This document shows, one piece after another, positions 28,826 to 38,466 of a DNA stretch of 64,000 bases. The number at the start of each line of letters is the position of its first letter. Position 1 is the stretch's first letter. The DNA lies in contig NZ_PGUW01000015.1 of NCBI RefSeq assembly GCF_002863565.1, forward strand, positions 111,365-175,364, given 5' to 3'. This DNA is from Bacillus sp. V5-8f (GTDB lineage: Bacteria; Bacillota; Bacilli; Bacillales; DSM-1321). The notes below the pieces were generated by a model. That model was not told where the DNA came from and made no database searches. It saw only the letters and a list, made by a program, of their open reading frames with translations. Position numbers and translations under genes: made by a program.

Positions 28826-29617
28826 ATGGGTCTACCGATTTATGTAGTGGATGCTTTTACAGATAAAGCCTACAAAGGAAACCCTGCTGGTGTCTGTATC
28901 ACAACTGAGCCGTTGGAAGATTCTCAAATGCAAAACATCGCGGCAGAAATGAATTTATCTGAGACGGCGTTCTTATTTCCGTTTGAAGATGGTTACTCGC
29001 TAAGATGGTTTACTCCAGTTGCTGAGGTAGAATTGTGCGGACATGCAACTTTGGCAAGTGCTCATATTTTATGGGAAATTGAACATTTAAAAAACGATAT
29101 GCAAGCTGTTTTTCATACAAAAAGCGGACGTTTGACTGCAAAGAAAGAAGGTTCATGGATTTATCTTAACTTCCCGGTGGAAGCTGGAGTTGAATGCAGC
29201 AGTTATCCCTCTGACTTAACGGAGGCACTAAACATAGACCCCCTTTACGTAGGGCAAAATAGATTTGATTACTTGATTGAAATTGAATCCGCAGAGGTAC
29301 TGAAAAGTATAGAACCTAATTTCTCTTTGTTAAAAATGGTCCAAACTAGAGGGATTATCGTAACGGCGAAATCAAATGAGTTTGATTTTATCTCCAGATG
29401 TTTTTATCCCGCAGTAGGGATTGATGAAGATCCTGTTACTGGATCAGCTCACTGTTATCTTGCACACCATTGGAGCCAGAAGTTAGAGAAAATTCATTTA
29501 AATGCCTATCAGGCTTCCTCAAGAGGCGGCATCCTGAAAATTCATTTAGAAAATGACAGGGTTATATTGGCAGGACAAGCAGTTACCGTTATCAAGAGTG
29601 AAATAATAATATATTGA
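28826..29617 (+). CDS. PhzF-family isomerase/epimerase-like protein
   Basis: 263 residues from ATG 28826, chosen because GGAGGG is 6 bases upstream (the ATG at 28820 directly abuts it). Family marks: VDAFTDKAYKGNPAGVC at the start, the catalytic glutamate in NLSETAFLFP near 45, VELCGHATLASAH near 70, and DPVTGSAHCYLAHHW near 205. The fold is that of diaminopimelate epimerase; the substrate of most members is unknown. Monocistronic, closed by a terminator at 29646. Confidence 0.92.
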   Translation: MGLPIYVVDAFTDKAYKGNPAGVCITTEPLEDSQMQNIAAEMNLSETAFLFPFEDGYSLRWFTPVAEVELCGHATLASAHILWEIEHLKNDMQAVFHTKSGRLTAKKEGSWIYLNFPVEAGVECSSYPSDLTEALNIDPLYVGQNRFDYLIEIESAEVLKSIEPNFSLLKMVQTRGIIVTAKSNEFDFISRCFYPAVGIDEDPVTGSAHCYLAHHWSQKLEKIHLNAYQASSRGGILKIHLENDRVILAGQAVTVIKSEIIIY

Positions 29618-29645
29618 CTGGTAGTAAAAAAATGCTCATTTTAAG

Positions 29646-29669
29646 CTTGCAGATCTCTGCAAGTTTTTT
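29646..29669 (+). terminator. Terminator after the PhzF gene
   Basis: CTTGCAGA-TC-TCTGCAAG, a perfect 8-bp stem followed by TTTTTT. Confidence 0.8.
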
Positions 29670-29772
29670 ATATTTAAATTTATCTCTATTAACCCATTTA
29701 ATTGATTGCTCACTCTTTCCGATAGTATAGTGATTGGTAAACAACTATGAAGTAACGGAAAGGAGTTATTGA

Positions 29773-30054
29773 ATGTTATCCAAAATCAGAAAGGTAAAAT
29801 TTAGTACAGAAGGCAAAAATCTGAATTATAAGGTAATTCTTGAGAGTCCTGAAGGAAAAGAGCTTTATGTTCACTTTGATTATACTTATGCGACAAAAAC
29901 GTATTGGCCATTGGAAGTCTCCTACGACGGAAAACATAAAGATGCCAAACTGGCATGGTATACCAGGGATATTGAAGGCATGATGGTAACAGAGTTTTTG
30001 GAGTCTATCGCTAAAAAAATAAATAAAAAATATGGATTCTCTTTAAACACATAG
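29773..30054 (+). CDS. Small hypothetical protein
   Basis: 93 residues, soluble, predicted mostly beta in the first 70 residues (alternating KVKFSTEGKNLNYKVILESP, ELYVHFDYTYATKTYWPLEV) with a C-terminal helix. Ribosome site AAAGGAGT is 7 bases before the ATG, so it is very likely expressed. No family recognised and no operon partner. Confidence 0.65.
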   Translation: MLSKIRKVKFSTEGKNLNYKVILESPEGKELYVHFDYTYATKTYWPLEVSYDGKHKDAKLAWYTRDIEGMMVTEFLESIAKKINKKYGFSLNT

Positions 30055-30232
30055 GCTAAATGAAAAATTATTTCGAATAACTCATCTTAATGCCTTATTC
30101 ATATATCTTACAATATTCATTTAGTACTGAAAGACGAAAAAATGGCATAAAAATTAAAAATATTAGAATTTTTTAGAGTTTTATAATATACTAACAGAGA
30201 TGAAACCGTTTTAAGTATGAAAATTCAATATG

Positions 30233-30403
30233 TAGGAAAGGTTCCTTGAAATGCTAAGATTCAAGGATGAAAAGGGAAGAACGGTGAAAATCCGTCACGG
30301 TACCCGCCACTGTAAAGGGGAGTTTCATTGCATAAGTCACTGAATCCAATCGGGAAGACGCAATGAAATGGTGAACCTAAGTCAGGAGACCTGCCTTAAC
30401 CTA
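30233..30403 (+). ncRNA. Cobalamin riboswitch, copy 1
   Basis: Contains the B12-box core: AAGGGAAGAACGGTGAAAAT, CCGTCACGGTACCCGCCACTG, TAAAGGGGAGT, GTCACTG, GGGAAGACGCAATG, and the B12 box GTCAGGAGACCTGCC. An outer stem TAGG/CCTA closes it. Followed at 30486 by its own terminator. A second, nearly identical aptamer lies 270 bases downstream, so the operon has two B12 checks in series. Confidence 0.96.
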
Positions 30404-30485
30404 TGTATAAATCTTTTAACCTACGGGACTATGGGTGAAATGCTGCATAAATGCTATTGTTATTAGTATTTGCCATTTTATTTTG

Positions 30486-30511
30486 CACCCCTAGTAGTAG
30501 GGGTGTTTTTT
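30486..30511 (+). terminator. Terminator of cobalamin riboswitch 1
   Basis: CACCCCTA-GTAG-TAGGGGTG and TTTTTT. A short perfect stem, about 80 bases after the aptamer. Confidence 0.9.
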
Positions 30512-30672
30512 ATATTTTACATACATAGAATGAGGTTTGGGAGATTTGTGCAAAAAAATTATGGGATTTGCTGAAGATATCTTAATAATCTGTCTAAAAT
30601 ACATTTGAATTTGTCCGCAACACCATATAAGTCTGTTGAAAGATCGTTTTTCATCCACAAATTAATAAGTTA

Positions 30673-30832
30673 GGCAAAGGTGTGCATGAAAGAAATGCAC
30701 TTAAAAGGGAAGAACGGTGAAAATCCGTCACGGTACCCGCCACTGTAAAGGGGAGTTTCATTGCAAAAGTCACTGAATCTATTGGGAAGACGCAATGAAA
30801 TGATGAACCTGAGTCAGGAGACCTGCCTTTGT
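30673..30832 (+). ncRNA. Cobalamin riboswitch, copy 2
   Basis: Same core as copy 1, with about 140 bases almost identical (only a handful of differences, such as CATAAGT/CAAAAGT and CCTAAGTC/CCTGAGTC). The 5' arm and P1 (GGCAAAGG with CCTTTGTC) are unrelated to copy 1. It is followed by a separate terminator at 30925 and then the first operon gene. Confidence 0.96.
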
Positions 30833-30924
30833 CTGGATACCTTCTTTAATACCTACGGGGACATAGGTGGAAGCGCTGAATAAATGAAAGATTCATTACG
30901 TATTCTTACATTTAGTATGCTCTG

Positions 30925-30954
30925 GACCCCTATCTTATTAAGGGGTCTTTTTTT
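30925..30954 (+). terminator. Terminator of cobalamin riboswitch 2
   Basis: GACCCCT and AGGGGTC around a 9-base loop, followed by seven T. It ends 29 bases before the first operon gene. Confidence 0.9.
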
Positions 30955-30983
30955 ACATAACTTAAAGAAAAGGGAGATGTCTA

Positions 30984-31367
30984 ATGACCACTTGGAATTT
31001 ACAAGGCACGAAGCATCACATATTCATTTGTAACGGAAGCAGCTGTATGCGAAAGGGAGGCGAAGAGGCAACACAGGCTATTCGAAACGAAATCACCAAT
31101 CTGGACCTAGAATCTTTTATTCATACTACTAGAACGCGATGTAATGGAAGATGTAAGGACGCGCCGGTTGTTATTGTTTACCCGGAGGGAACCTGGTACA
31201 AAGAAGTTACACCTGAGGTTGGCAGTAATCTTATACGTAACGGCTTAGCGGCAGGAAACGGTTTTAGTACTAACGTCATATACCAATATGGGCAAGATGG
31301 CTTTGTGGCTCCAGAAAGGACAGGCTGCGTAACAGGAATCTCTAAAACATCAAAAAGGAGTGTGTAG
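30984..31367 (+). CDS. (2Fe-2S) ferredoxin-domain protein, CbiW-like
   Basis: 127 residues with a thioredoxin-like [2Fe-2S] ferredoxin fold: HIFICNGSSCMRKGG near residue 11 gives the first two ligands, and TRCNGRCKDAPVV near 51 the other two. First gene of the B12 operon, ribosome site AAAGGGAGATG. In the same position the P. megaterium cobI operon has cbiW; the match to that gene is by position and general type. It may supply electrons for corrin ring reactions such as CbiH60 or CbiJ steps (inference). Confidence 0.85.
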   Translation: MTTWNLQGTKHHIFICNGSSCMRKGGEEATQAIRNEITNLDLESFIHTTRTRCNGRCKDAPVVIVYPEGTWYKEVTPEVGSNLIRNGLAAGNGFSTNVIYQYGQDGFVAPERTGCVTGISKTSKRSV

Positions 31368-31368
31368 C

Positions 31369-32082
31369 ATGGGTCTAATAACGTTTGCTTTTTTGGCAGT
31401 CATGATCGGCATGCGGCATGGAATAGATGGAGACCATGTGGCAGCAATTGCTGATATGGTAGGCAGTGAAAAACAGAAACGAAGACAATTATCCTTAGGA
31501 ATTATGTACGCGTTTGGACATGGCATGATTGTGCTGATTATGGGATTGATCACCATCTTTATCGGTGTTGAGCTTCCGGTTGCGACCCGTAGCTTTTTGG
31601 AAGTGCTTGTCAGTTTAACCTTGATTATACTAGGCCTATTTATTTTGTTTTCGCTCTTACAGCAAAGAAGCGAATATGAATACAAAAGCCGGCTAAAAAT
31701 TGTTTATGAATTTATTGCGACCTTCTTTTCCAAAAGGAAGACAGGAAGCAAGAATAAGAGTTTGTCATCTATCAAATTGGGAATTGTTAGTGCCTTTGTA
31801 ATTGGAATTATCCACGGAATCGGGGTGGAAAGCCCGACGCAAATTGCCCTGCTTACTAATGCAGCGGGATTGAATAACTATACTGCAGCCACCTCTCAGC
31901 TCATTTTATTTGTTGTTGGATTATTAATTTCAACAGTTGCCATTACCATTTGCTTAACTTGGGGATTTTTGAAAGCAAGAATTAAAAATCGGCTTTATAT
32001 AATACTAGGTTCTATCACAGGATTATACAGCCTGGGACTGGGAACTACTTTGTTGATCGAATTCTTGAAAGGGGGGGCTTAA
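31369..32082 (+). CDS. Nickel/cobalt transporter family protein
   Basis: 237 residues from ATG 31369 (AAAAAGGAG 8 bases upstream). Six or more predicted helices. The metal signature H-x4-D-H is present at the start: MRHGIDGDHVAAIADMVG near residue 15, with a second His motif GIIHGIGVESPTQIALL near 145. NiCoT/UreH-type permeases take up Ni or Co; its place inside the cobalamin operon, two genes before the cobaltochelatase, points to cobalt. Confidence 0.9.
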   Translation: MGLITFAFLAVMIGMRHGIDGDHVAAIADMVGSEKQKRRQLSLGIMYAFGHGMIVLIMGLITIFIGVELPVATRSFLEVLVSLTLIILGLFILFSLLQQRSEYEYKSRLKIVYEFIATFFSKRKTGSKNKSLSSIKLGIVSAFVIGIIHGIGVESPTQIALLTNAAGLNNYTAATSQLILFVVGLLISTVAITICLTWGFLKARIKNRLYIILGSITGLYSLGLGTTLLIEFLKGGA

Positions 32083-32083
32083 C

Positions 32084-33703
32084 ATGAAAGGGAAACTGTT
32101 AGTAATAGGGTTTGGCCCTGGGAGTTATGAACACATTACAAAAAGGGCAAGAGAAGCCATTCAAGAAAGCAATATCATTATTGGATATAAAACTTATGTG
32201 GAATTAATTGAAGGATTATTAACAGTACAGGAAGTGATTAGTACGGGAATGACGGAAGAGGTAAGCCGTGCCCAAGAAGCTGTTAAGCAGGCTGAAAACG
32301 GGAAGAAGGTTGCCGTGATTTCCAGTGGTGATGCTGGAGTCTATGGTATGGCTGGCCTTATTTATGAGGTATTAATCGAAAAGGGATGGACCAGGGAAAC
32401 AGGGGTGGAAGTAGAAATAATACCTGGAATATCCGCAATCAACTCCTGTGCTTCTTTATTGGGAGCCCCTGTCATGCATGATGCATGCACAATCAGCTTA
32501 AGTGACCATCTCACCCCTTGGACATTAATTGAGAAGCGAATTGATGCAGCAGCGCAGGCGGATTTTGTGATAGCGCTGTACAATCCAAAAAGCGGAAGAA
32601 GAACGAGGCAGATCGTTGAAGCCCAAAGAATATTGCTCAAATATCGTTCACCTGATACTCCTGTAGGCCTGGTAAAAAGCGCATTCCGTGATAGACAGCA
32701 TGTTGTGATGACAAATTTAAAGGACATGCTTGATCATGATATTGGTATGTTAACTACCGTTTTGATCGGGAACTCTTCGACTTTCTTTTATGATGGGTTG
32801 ATGATTACCCCGCGCGGATACCAAAGGAAGTATACATTAACTGGGAAAGAGCAGGCATTAAAACCTAGCCAACGCTTGAAAAAAGAAGCTGAGCCATGGG
32901 CTCTCGAACAGTTGGACCAGCCGGTGGGAGTTCCTGCAAATAAAAAGATAAAAGCATTATCCTCTTCTAAAGAAATTGCTGAGGAAGCCCTAAAGCGTAT
33001 CTTGGGTGAAAACCATGAGCAGAATGAAAAACCGCTCATCAGCCAGCCTATCCAATCAATTTTTGAGCTTGCTGTAAGTCCGGGTGTTGCCAACAAAAAG
33101 TTCACTCCACAACAATTAATGGTGCTAGCGGAGACAGTAGGAGAAGAAGGCGATATGGAATACAGCCCGGATCACCATATTAAGCTTAAGATCGCAACCT
33201 CAGATCCTGATAGTGTGATAGAAAAACTCAACGCAGCAAAATTTTTACTATCTCCTGTAGGTCATGTTTTAACGGTAAAAGCGTGCGACTTTTGTGATGG
33301 GGAGAAGAAGGACTCCATCCCATATGCAGAAGAGCTTCAGCAAAAGCTAGGAGGAATGGAGCTTCCAAAGGAACTGAAACTTGGAGTTAACGGTTGTGGA
33401 ATGGCATGCTACGGGGCTGTTAAAGACGACATCGGCATCGTGTACCGGAAAGGAGCTTTTGATTTATTCTTAGGAGCCAAAACAGCAGGAAGAAACGCTC
33501 ATGCCGGACAATTTGTTGCTGAAGGGATCGCACCGGATCAGATTGTAGGCGTCATTGAGGGGATTATACAGGAGTATAAAGATAAGGGCCATCCGAATGA
33601 GCGTTTTCATAAGTTTTTTAAGCGTGTAAAACAAGTAAACGGATTTGAATTTAAGGATATAACCCCGGACTTAAAAATAGAAGTGGCGGCATGCGGAGAT
33701 TAA
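32084..33703 (+). CDS. cbiH60: Cobalt-factor III C17-methyltransferase fused to a 4Fe-4S/nitrite-reductase-like domain (CbiH60)
   Basis: 539 residues. Residues 1-240 are the CobJ/CbiH ring-contracting methyltransferase (VIGFGPGSYEHITKRAREA, SSGDAGVYGMAG, EIIPGISAINSCASLLGAP). After a linker of about 75 residues, residues 315-539 are half of a sulfite/nitrite reductase-like module with cluster cysteines in VKACDFCDGEKK and VNGCGMACYG. The fusion is the CbiH60 form described in P. megaterium. It catalyses C17 methylation and ring contraction in the anaerobic pathway. One base separates it from the transporter stop. Confidence 0.96.
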   Translation: MKGKLLVIGFGPGSYEHITKRAREAIQESNIIIGYKTYVELIEGLLTVQEVISTGMTEEVSRAQEAVKQAENGKKVAVISSGDAGVYGMAGLIYEVLIEKGWTRETGVEVEIIPGISAINSCASLLGAPVMHDACTISLSDHLTPWTLIEKRIDAAAQADFVIALYNPKSGRRTRQIVEAQRILLKYRSPDTPVGLVKSAFRDRQHVVMTNLKDMLDHDIGMLTTVLIGNSSTFFYDGLMITPRGYQRKYTLTGKEQALKPSQRLKKEAEPWALEQLDQPVGVPANKKIKALSSSKEIAEEALKRILGENHEQNEKPLISQPIQSIFELAVSPGVANKKFTPQQLMVLAETVGEEGDMEYSPDHHIKLKIATSDPDSVIEKLNAAKFLLSPVGHVLTVKACDFCDGEKKDSIPYAEELQQKLGGMELPKELKLGVNGCGMACYGAVKDDIGIVYRKGAFDLFLGAKTAGRNAHAGQFVAEGIAPDQIVGVIEGIIQEYKDKGHPNERFHKFFKRVKQVNGFEFKDITPDLKIEVAACGD

Positions 33704-33758
33704 TCCTTTATATCGTTTGAAAATTTAATTTGGTTTACATTAAAAGGAGGAATCAATT

Positions 33759-34706
33759 ATGAAAGCAATTCTGTTCGTTGGCCATGGAAGCAGAGATCCT
33801 GAAGGAAATCACCAAGTACGTCAGTTTATTCATAACTTGAGCGCAAGCTGGGATCAATCAATACTGATTGAGACTTGTTTTCTGGAATTTGAACGTCCGA
33901 CGGTAAATCAAGGTATTGATATCTGTGTACAAAAGGGTGCTGACCATATTGTTGTCATCCCTATCATGCTTCTTCAGGCAGGACACTCCAAGATTCATAT
34001 TCCTGCGGCAATCGATGATGCAAAGATAACATATCCCCATATTAAATTTACATACGGACGCCCTATAGGCGTGCATGAGGAGACATTTGAAATTTTAAAA
34101 ACCAGATTGGAAGAGGCAGGGGAGGATTGGCAAAATCCCTCCGATGATACAGCTGTCCTTCTGTTAGGGAGAGGCGGAAGTGATCCCGACGCCAATAGCG
34201 ATTTATACAAGATTACTAGACTTCTTTGGGAAAAGACGAATTATAAAATTGTAGAACCTGCTTTCATGGGGGTAACGGCCCCGCTTGTCGATGAAGGAAT
34301 TGATCGGTGTGTGAAGCTAGGAGCAAAGAAAGTCGTAATCCTGCCATACTTTTTGTTCACCGGAATATTAATCAAGCGTTTAGAGGAAATGATCGCTCAG
34401 TACCCCAATCAGTATCCGAACGTGGAATTCAAATTAGCGGGTTATTTCGGCTATCACCCTAAGTTACAGACCATTTTGAAGGACAGGGCAGAAGAAGCGC
34501 TTCAGGATGAAGTAAAAATGAACTGTGACACTTGCCAATACCGCCTCAATGCCATGGAGCATATCCATCATCACCATCATCACGATCATGACCATGGCCA
34601 TCATGATCATGATCACGACCATGGCCATCATCATCATGACCACCAAGAGCACGAGCATGCGCCACAACCTGTTCAACAAGGGGAGAAGGTAGGGGATTTA
34701 ACATGA
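33759..34706 (+). CDS. cbiX: Sirohydrochlorin cobaltochelatase with His-rich tail
   Basis: 315 residues, a long-form CbiX made of two chelatase-like halves: FVGHGSRDPEGNHQVRQF at the start with the catalytic His, GHSKIHIPAA near 75, and LLGRGGSDPDANSDLYKI near 133 starting the second half. The C-terminus has CDTCQYRL (near 262, a CxxC pair consistent with the Fe-S centre known in CbiX) followed by a block of about 30 residues that is almost only His and Asp, probably a cobalt store. It inserts Co into sirohydrochlorin. It overlaps cbiJ by 4 bases. Confidence 0.97.
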   Translation: MKAILFVGHGSRDPEGNHQVRQFIHNLSASWDQSILIETCFLEFERPTVNQGIDICVQKGADHIVVIPIMLLQAGHSKIHIPAAIDDAKITYPHIKFTYGRPIGVHEETFEILKTRLEEAGEDWQNPSDDTAVLLLGRGGSDPDANSDLYKITRLLWEKTNYKIVEPAFMGVTAPLVDEGIDRCVKLGAKKVVILPYFLFTGILIKRLEEMIAQYPNQYPNVEFKLAGYFGYHPKLQTILKDRAEEALQDEVKMNCDTCQYRLNAMEHIHHHHHHDHDHGHHDHDHDHGHHHHDHQEHEHAPQPVQQGEKVGDLT

Positions 34707-35494
34707 TCCTGGTTCTTGCCGGAACAAGCGATGCACGGGCACTGACAATTAAAATGAAGGATTCAGGCTACAATCTCCTTTCAACTGTTGTAACCGAAAA
34801 TGCAGCAACTGAAATGAAACACGCCGGAATTCCTGTACAAGCCGGTCGTCTAAAACGTGAAGATATGGTGGGTTTGATCCAAACAAAAGGTATACACGCC
34901 ATTATTGATGCAAGTCATCCATTTGCAGAAGAAGCATCCAGGAATGCAATCAGTGCAGCAGAGCAAACGAAGATACCCTATATCAGATATGAGCGGGATT
35001 CCCAATCGTATGAATATGAAAAATTAAGTGTAGTAGATAGCTATGAGAAAGCTGCAGATTTGGCAGCCACAAAAAAAGGGGTTGTTATGCTGACAACAGG
35101 GAGCAAAACCTTACAGATTTTCACCGAAAGGCTATTAGGAAACCCAAATATTCGGCTTGTCGCCCGCATGCTACCGAGAATCGATAATATGGAAAAATGC
35201 GAACAGTTGGGCCTGCCGCAAAAAGATATTGTAGCCATACAGGGGCCCTTTACGAAGGAGTTTGATCGGGCTCTTTATAAACAATATGACGTCACAGTTA
35301 TGGTTACAAAGGAAAGCGGCAAAGTGGGGTCTGTTGACGAAAAAGTGGAAGCTGCCAAGGAACTTGGAATTGAGATCATCTTAATTGGACGGCCCCAAAT
35401 CAATTATGGAACGGTCTATTCAAAGTTTGAGGATGTTATGAAGGCATTAAAAAAGAATGCGGCTCACAAAGCCATACAGCCATCTTCATTTTAA
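34703..35494 (+). CDS. cbiJ: Cobalt-precorrin-6A reductase
   Basis: 263 residues. Family features: VLAGTSDARALTIKM at the N-terminus, IIDASHPFAEEASRNA near 72, IPYIRYERDS, TTGSKTL and AIQGPFTKEFDRALY near 177. It reduces the macrocycle with NAD(P)H in the anaerobic corrin pathway. The start overlaps the cbiX stop (ATGA), so the two are coupled. Confidence 0.95.
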   Translation: MILVLAGTSDARALTIKMKDSGYNLLSTVVTENAATEMKHAGIPVQAGRLKREDMVGLIQTKGIHAIIDASHPFAEEASRNAISAAEQTKIPYIRYERDSQSYEYEKLSVVDSYEKAADLAATKKGVVMLTTGSKTLQIFTERLLGNPNIRLVARMLPRIDNMEKCEQLGLPQKDIVAIQGPFTKEFDRALYKQYDVTVMVTKESGKVGSVDEKVEAAKELGIEIILIGRPQINYGTVYSKFEDVMKALKKNAAHKAIQPSSF

Positions 35495-35510
35495 CAAAGG
35501 AGTGAACACA

Positions 35511-36158
35511 ATGGATTTTCTTACAGAATTTAAACCAGTCACTGTACAGCCAGAACAAATTGAAGGCATAAGCTTTCAAATGATTGATGATGAAATTGGG
35601 GAGCATTCCTATACAGAGGAACAATATCCCATTGTACAGCGAATTATTCATGCATCTGCCGATTTTGATTTAGGCAAAAGCGTCCTCTTTCATTCGGATG
35701 CCATACAAGCAGGCATTCGCGCCATCCGAAGCGGAAAAAAGGTAGTAGCAGATGTGCAAATGGTTCAGGTTGGAGCTAATAAGGCACGTATTGAAAAGTA
35801 TGGCGGAGAAATTAAAGTTTATATTTCAGATCCCGACGTGATGGAAGAGGCAAAACGTTTAAATACTACCCGTGCCATCATTTCGATGAGAAAAGCAGTG
35901 AAGGAAGCGGATGGAGGTATTTTTGCCATCGGGAATGCGCCAACAGCTTTACTTGAGCTAATCCGCCTGATTAAAGAAGGCGAAGCAAAGCCAAGCCTTG
36001 TAATCGGGCTGCCGGTCGGGTTCGTTTCAGCACCAGAGTCAAAAGAAGAATTAGCCAAATTGGATGTCCCTTACATTACAAATATCGGCAGAAAGGGCGG
36101 CAGTACTATTACCGTTGCAGCCTTAAATGCAATTTCCATTCTTGCACACAAGGTGTAA
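35511..36158 (+). CDS. cbiC: Cobalt-precorrin-8 methylmutase
   Basis: 215 residues from ATG 35511, which has AAAGGAGTG 6 bases upstream; an in-frame GTG-type start at 35457 would lie inside cbiJ without a ribosome site. Family marks: the catalytic-His region VQRIIHASADFDLG near 43, DVQMVQVGANKARI, GNAPTALLELI near 143 and GLPVGFVSAPESKEEL near 163. It moves the C11 methyl to C12, giving cobyrinate. Confidence 0.97.
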   Translation: MDFLTEFKPVTVQPEQIEGISFQMIDDEIGEHSYTEEQYPIVQRIIHASADFDLGKSVLFHSDAIQAGIRAIRSGKKVVADVQMVQVGANKARIEKYGGEIKVYISDPDVMEEAKRLNTTRAIISMRKAVKEADGGIFAIGNAPTALLELIRLIKEGEAKPSLVIGLPVGFVSAPESKEELAKLDVPYITNIGRKGGSTITVAALNAISILAHKV

Positions 36159-36160
36159 AC

Positions 36161-37273
36161 ATGAAAGAGGTTCCAAAGGAGCAAAAAAAGCTGCGCGAAG
36201 GGTATACAACCGGATCATGCGCAACTGCTGCAACCAAGGCGGCACTGACCGCTTTAATTACAGGAGAAGAACAAACAGAAGCAACCATATATTTACCGGT
36301 TAAGCGCTTTGCCACCTTTCAGATAGAAAGCTGTGACCTAACTGGAAAAATGGCAACCGCAAGTGTTATTAAAGATGCCGGAGACGACCCGGACGCAACA
36401 CATGGGGCTTTGATTATTTCGGAGGTTTCCTGGTCCGGTGAGCCTGGCATAAGTCTGGATGGCGGAATAGGTGTCGGCCGGGTAACGAAGCCGGGTTTGC
36501 CGGTTCCAGTAGGGGAGGCAGCTATCAATCCTGTACCTCGTAAGATGATTGCGGAAACTGCTGAAGCAGTTTTGAAGGAATTTGGAATAGAAAAAGGAAT
36601 CAAGATTGTGATTTCTGTCCCGGATGGCGAGGAAATGGCAAAAAAGACTTTGAATGCACGTCTGGGCATTATTGGCGGAATATCTATATTAGGCACACGC
36701 GGGATTGTTGTTCCCTTTTCCACTGCGGCATACAAGGCAAGTATTGTTCAAGCAATCAGTGTAGCAAAAGCAAGCGGCTGTAATCACATTGTTATTACGA
36801 CTGGGGGCCGGAGTGAAAAGTATGCCATGAAGCAGTTTCCTGAACTGCCAGAAGAAGCCTTCATAGAAATGGGAGACTTTGTTGGTTTTACCTTAAAACA
36901 GAGCACGCGACAGGGCATGAAAAGAGTTTCCCTGGTCGGCATGATGGGAAAGTTTTCAAAGGTAGCCCAAGGGATCATGATGGTTCATTCAAAAAGCGCA
37001 CCGGTTGATTTTGATTTTTTAGCCAAAGCAGCCGATGAAGCCGGCGCTCCTGCTTCTCTCGTTGAGGAAATCAGGACAGCCAATACCGCTTCGCAGGTTG
37101 GGGACATCATGCGAGAGCATGGATATCTGCAATTTTTTGAACAGCTATGCGGATATTGCTGTGATTCCGCATTAAAGGAAATAGGCGGGGGCATGGTGGT
37201 TGATACCTCATTGTATACGATGAAAGGCGAATTTTTGGGAAGGGCGGTGCGTAATAATGGCGGCATCGATTAA
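36161..37273 (+). CDS. cbiD: Cobalt-precorrin-5B C1-methyltransferase
   Basis: 370 residues. CbiD family marks: [19 protein letters not shown] at the start, [15 protein letters not shown] near 70, [24 protein letters not shown] near 105 (quoted in part), and [10 protein letters not shown] near 212. It uses SAM to methylate C1 in the anaerobic route. Two bases after cbiC; its end overlaps cbiE-T by 17 bases. Confidence 0.97.
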   Translation: MKEVPKEQKKLREGYTTGSCATAATKAALTALITGEEQTEATIYLPVKRFATFQIESCDLTGKMATASVIKDAGDDPDATHGALIISEVSWSGEPGISLDGGIGVGRVTKPGLPVPVGEAAINPVPRKMIAETAEAVLKEFGIEKGIKIVISVPDGEEMAKKTLNARLGIIGGISILGTRGIVVPFSTAAYKASIVQAISVAKASGCNHIVITTGGRSEKYAMKQFPELPEEAFIEMGDFVGFTLKQSTRQGMKRVSLVGMMGKFSKVAQGIMMVHSKSAPVDFDFLAKAADEAGAPASLVEEIRTANTASQVGDIMREHGYLQFFEQLCGYCCDSALKEIGGGMVVDTSLYTMKGEFLGRAVRNNGGID

Positions 37274-38465
37274 AATGATTGGAATTGGTGATGACGGAAA
37301 ACAAAGCTTGTTGCCTTTATATGAAAGATGGATTTATGACAGCAGCGTTTTAATCGGTGGAAAGCGTCAACTTTCTTTTTTTCCCGATTATGAAGGTGAA
37401 AAAATGGTTATTGAGGGCGGAGTGTCCTCACTGGTTGAACGCATAAAGGATGAAACAAGGGATGTCGTTATCCTAGCTTCTGGGGATCCTTTGTTTTTTG
37501 GGATAGGAAGCTACTTATCGAACAAATTATCAGTTCAGATCTATCCTTATTTAAGCTCGGTTCAGCTTGCGTTTGCAAGGATGGGAGAACGCTGGCAGGA
37601 TGCATACTTTGTCAGCGTGCATGGAAGAAGCATGAAAGGCCTTGCCCAGAGAATAGATGGAAGGGAAAAGATCGCTATTTTAACGGATACTGAAAATTCC
37701 CCAAATAAAATTGCACAGTATCTTCTTTCCTTTCACATGACGGAATACCGGGCGTTTGTCACTGAAAACCTGGGCGGGCCTGGCGAAAGGTGCCGTTGGT
37801 TTGATCTCGAGGAGATGAGGGACGCAGAATTTTCAACACTTAATCTCGTTATTTTGAAAAAAATATCTGAAAGTAAGTCATGGACACTCGGAATTGATGA
37901 TCAGGAGTTTATCCAGCGGAAGCCTGATAAAGGATTGATTACGAAGAGGGAAATTCGGACATTAAGCATAAGCTCACTCCGTTTAAAGGAAAACAGCGTA
38001 GTCTGGGATATCGGAACCTGTACAGGTTCAGTGGCCATCGAAGCAGCAAAAATAGCTCGTGAAGGCGAAATATGCGCCATCGAAAAGAATGAGGCAGACC
38101 TTGAAAATTGCAAGCAGAACCTGGGAAAATTCCGGGTGGATGCAACCGTTGTCCAAGGAAAAGCACCGGTAGGATTAGAAGCGTTTTCTGATCCGGATGC
38201 TGTTTTTATCGGAGGAACAGCAGGAGGAATGGAAGGAATTTTGAATATTTGCTGCAGCCGGCTAAAGAAAGGCGGCCGCATTGTATTAAATGCAGTCACA
38301 ATTGAGAATTTGGCAGAGGCAATAGCAGCATTTAAACAGCGTGGGTTTGAAACAGATATTACGCTTGCCCAAATATCCAGAAGCAAGCCGATTCTTAATT
38401 TAACACGCTTTGATGCATTGAATCCTATATACATAATAGCCGCCAGGCGCCAGGAAGGGGAATAA
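37257..38465 (+). CDS. cbiET: Cobalt-precorrin-7 C5- and C15-methyltransferase/decarboxylase, CbiE-CbiT fusion
   Basis: 402 residues. The N-terminal 200 residues are a class III CbiE methyltransferase ([30 protein letters not shown]). From about 225 comes CbiT, a Rossmann methyltransferase with [20 protein letters not shown] and [13 protein letters not shown]. The fusion methylates C5 and C15 and removes the C12 acetate carboxyl. Same fusion as CobL and P. megaterium CbiET. It overlaps cbiD and ends 1 base before cbiL. Confidence 0.96.
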   Translation: MAASIKMIGIGDDGKQSLLPLYERWIYDSSVLIGGKRQLSFFPDYEGEKMVIEGGVSSLVERIKDETRDVVILASGDPLFFGIGSYLSNKLSVQIYPYLSSVQLAFARMGERWQDAYFVSVHGRSMKGLAQRIDGREKIAILTDTENSPNKIAQYLLSFHMTEYRAFVTENLGGPGERCRWFDLEEMRDAEFSTLNLVILKKISESKSWTLGIDDQEFIQRKPDKGLITKREIRTLSISSLRLKENSVVWDIGTCTGSVAIEAAKIAREGEICAIEKNEADLENCKQNLGKFRVDATVVQGKAPVGLEAFSDPDAVFIGGTAGGMEGILNICCSRLKKGGRIVLNAVTIENLAEAIAAFKQRGFETDITLAQISRSKPILNLTRFDALNPIYIIAARRQEGE

Positions 38466-38466
38466 T

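Noticed and set aside
36319..36735. 138-residue frame opposite cbiD
   Set aside because: Antisense shadow of a conserved enzyme; no start signal.
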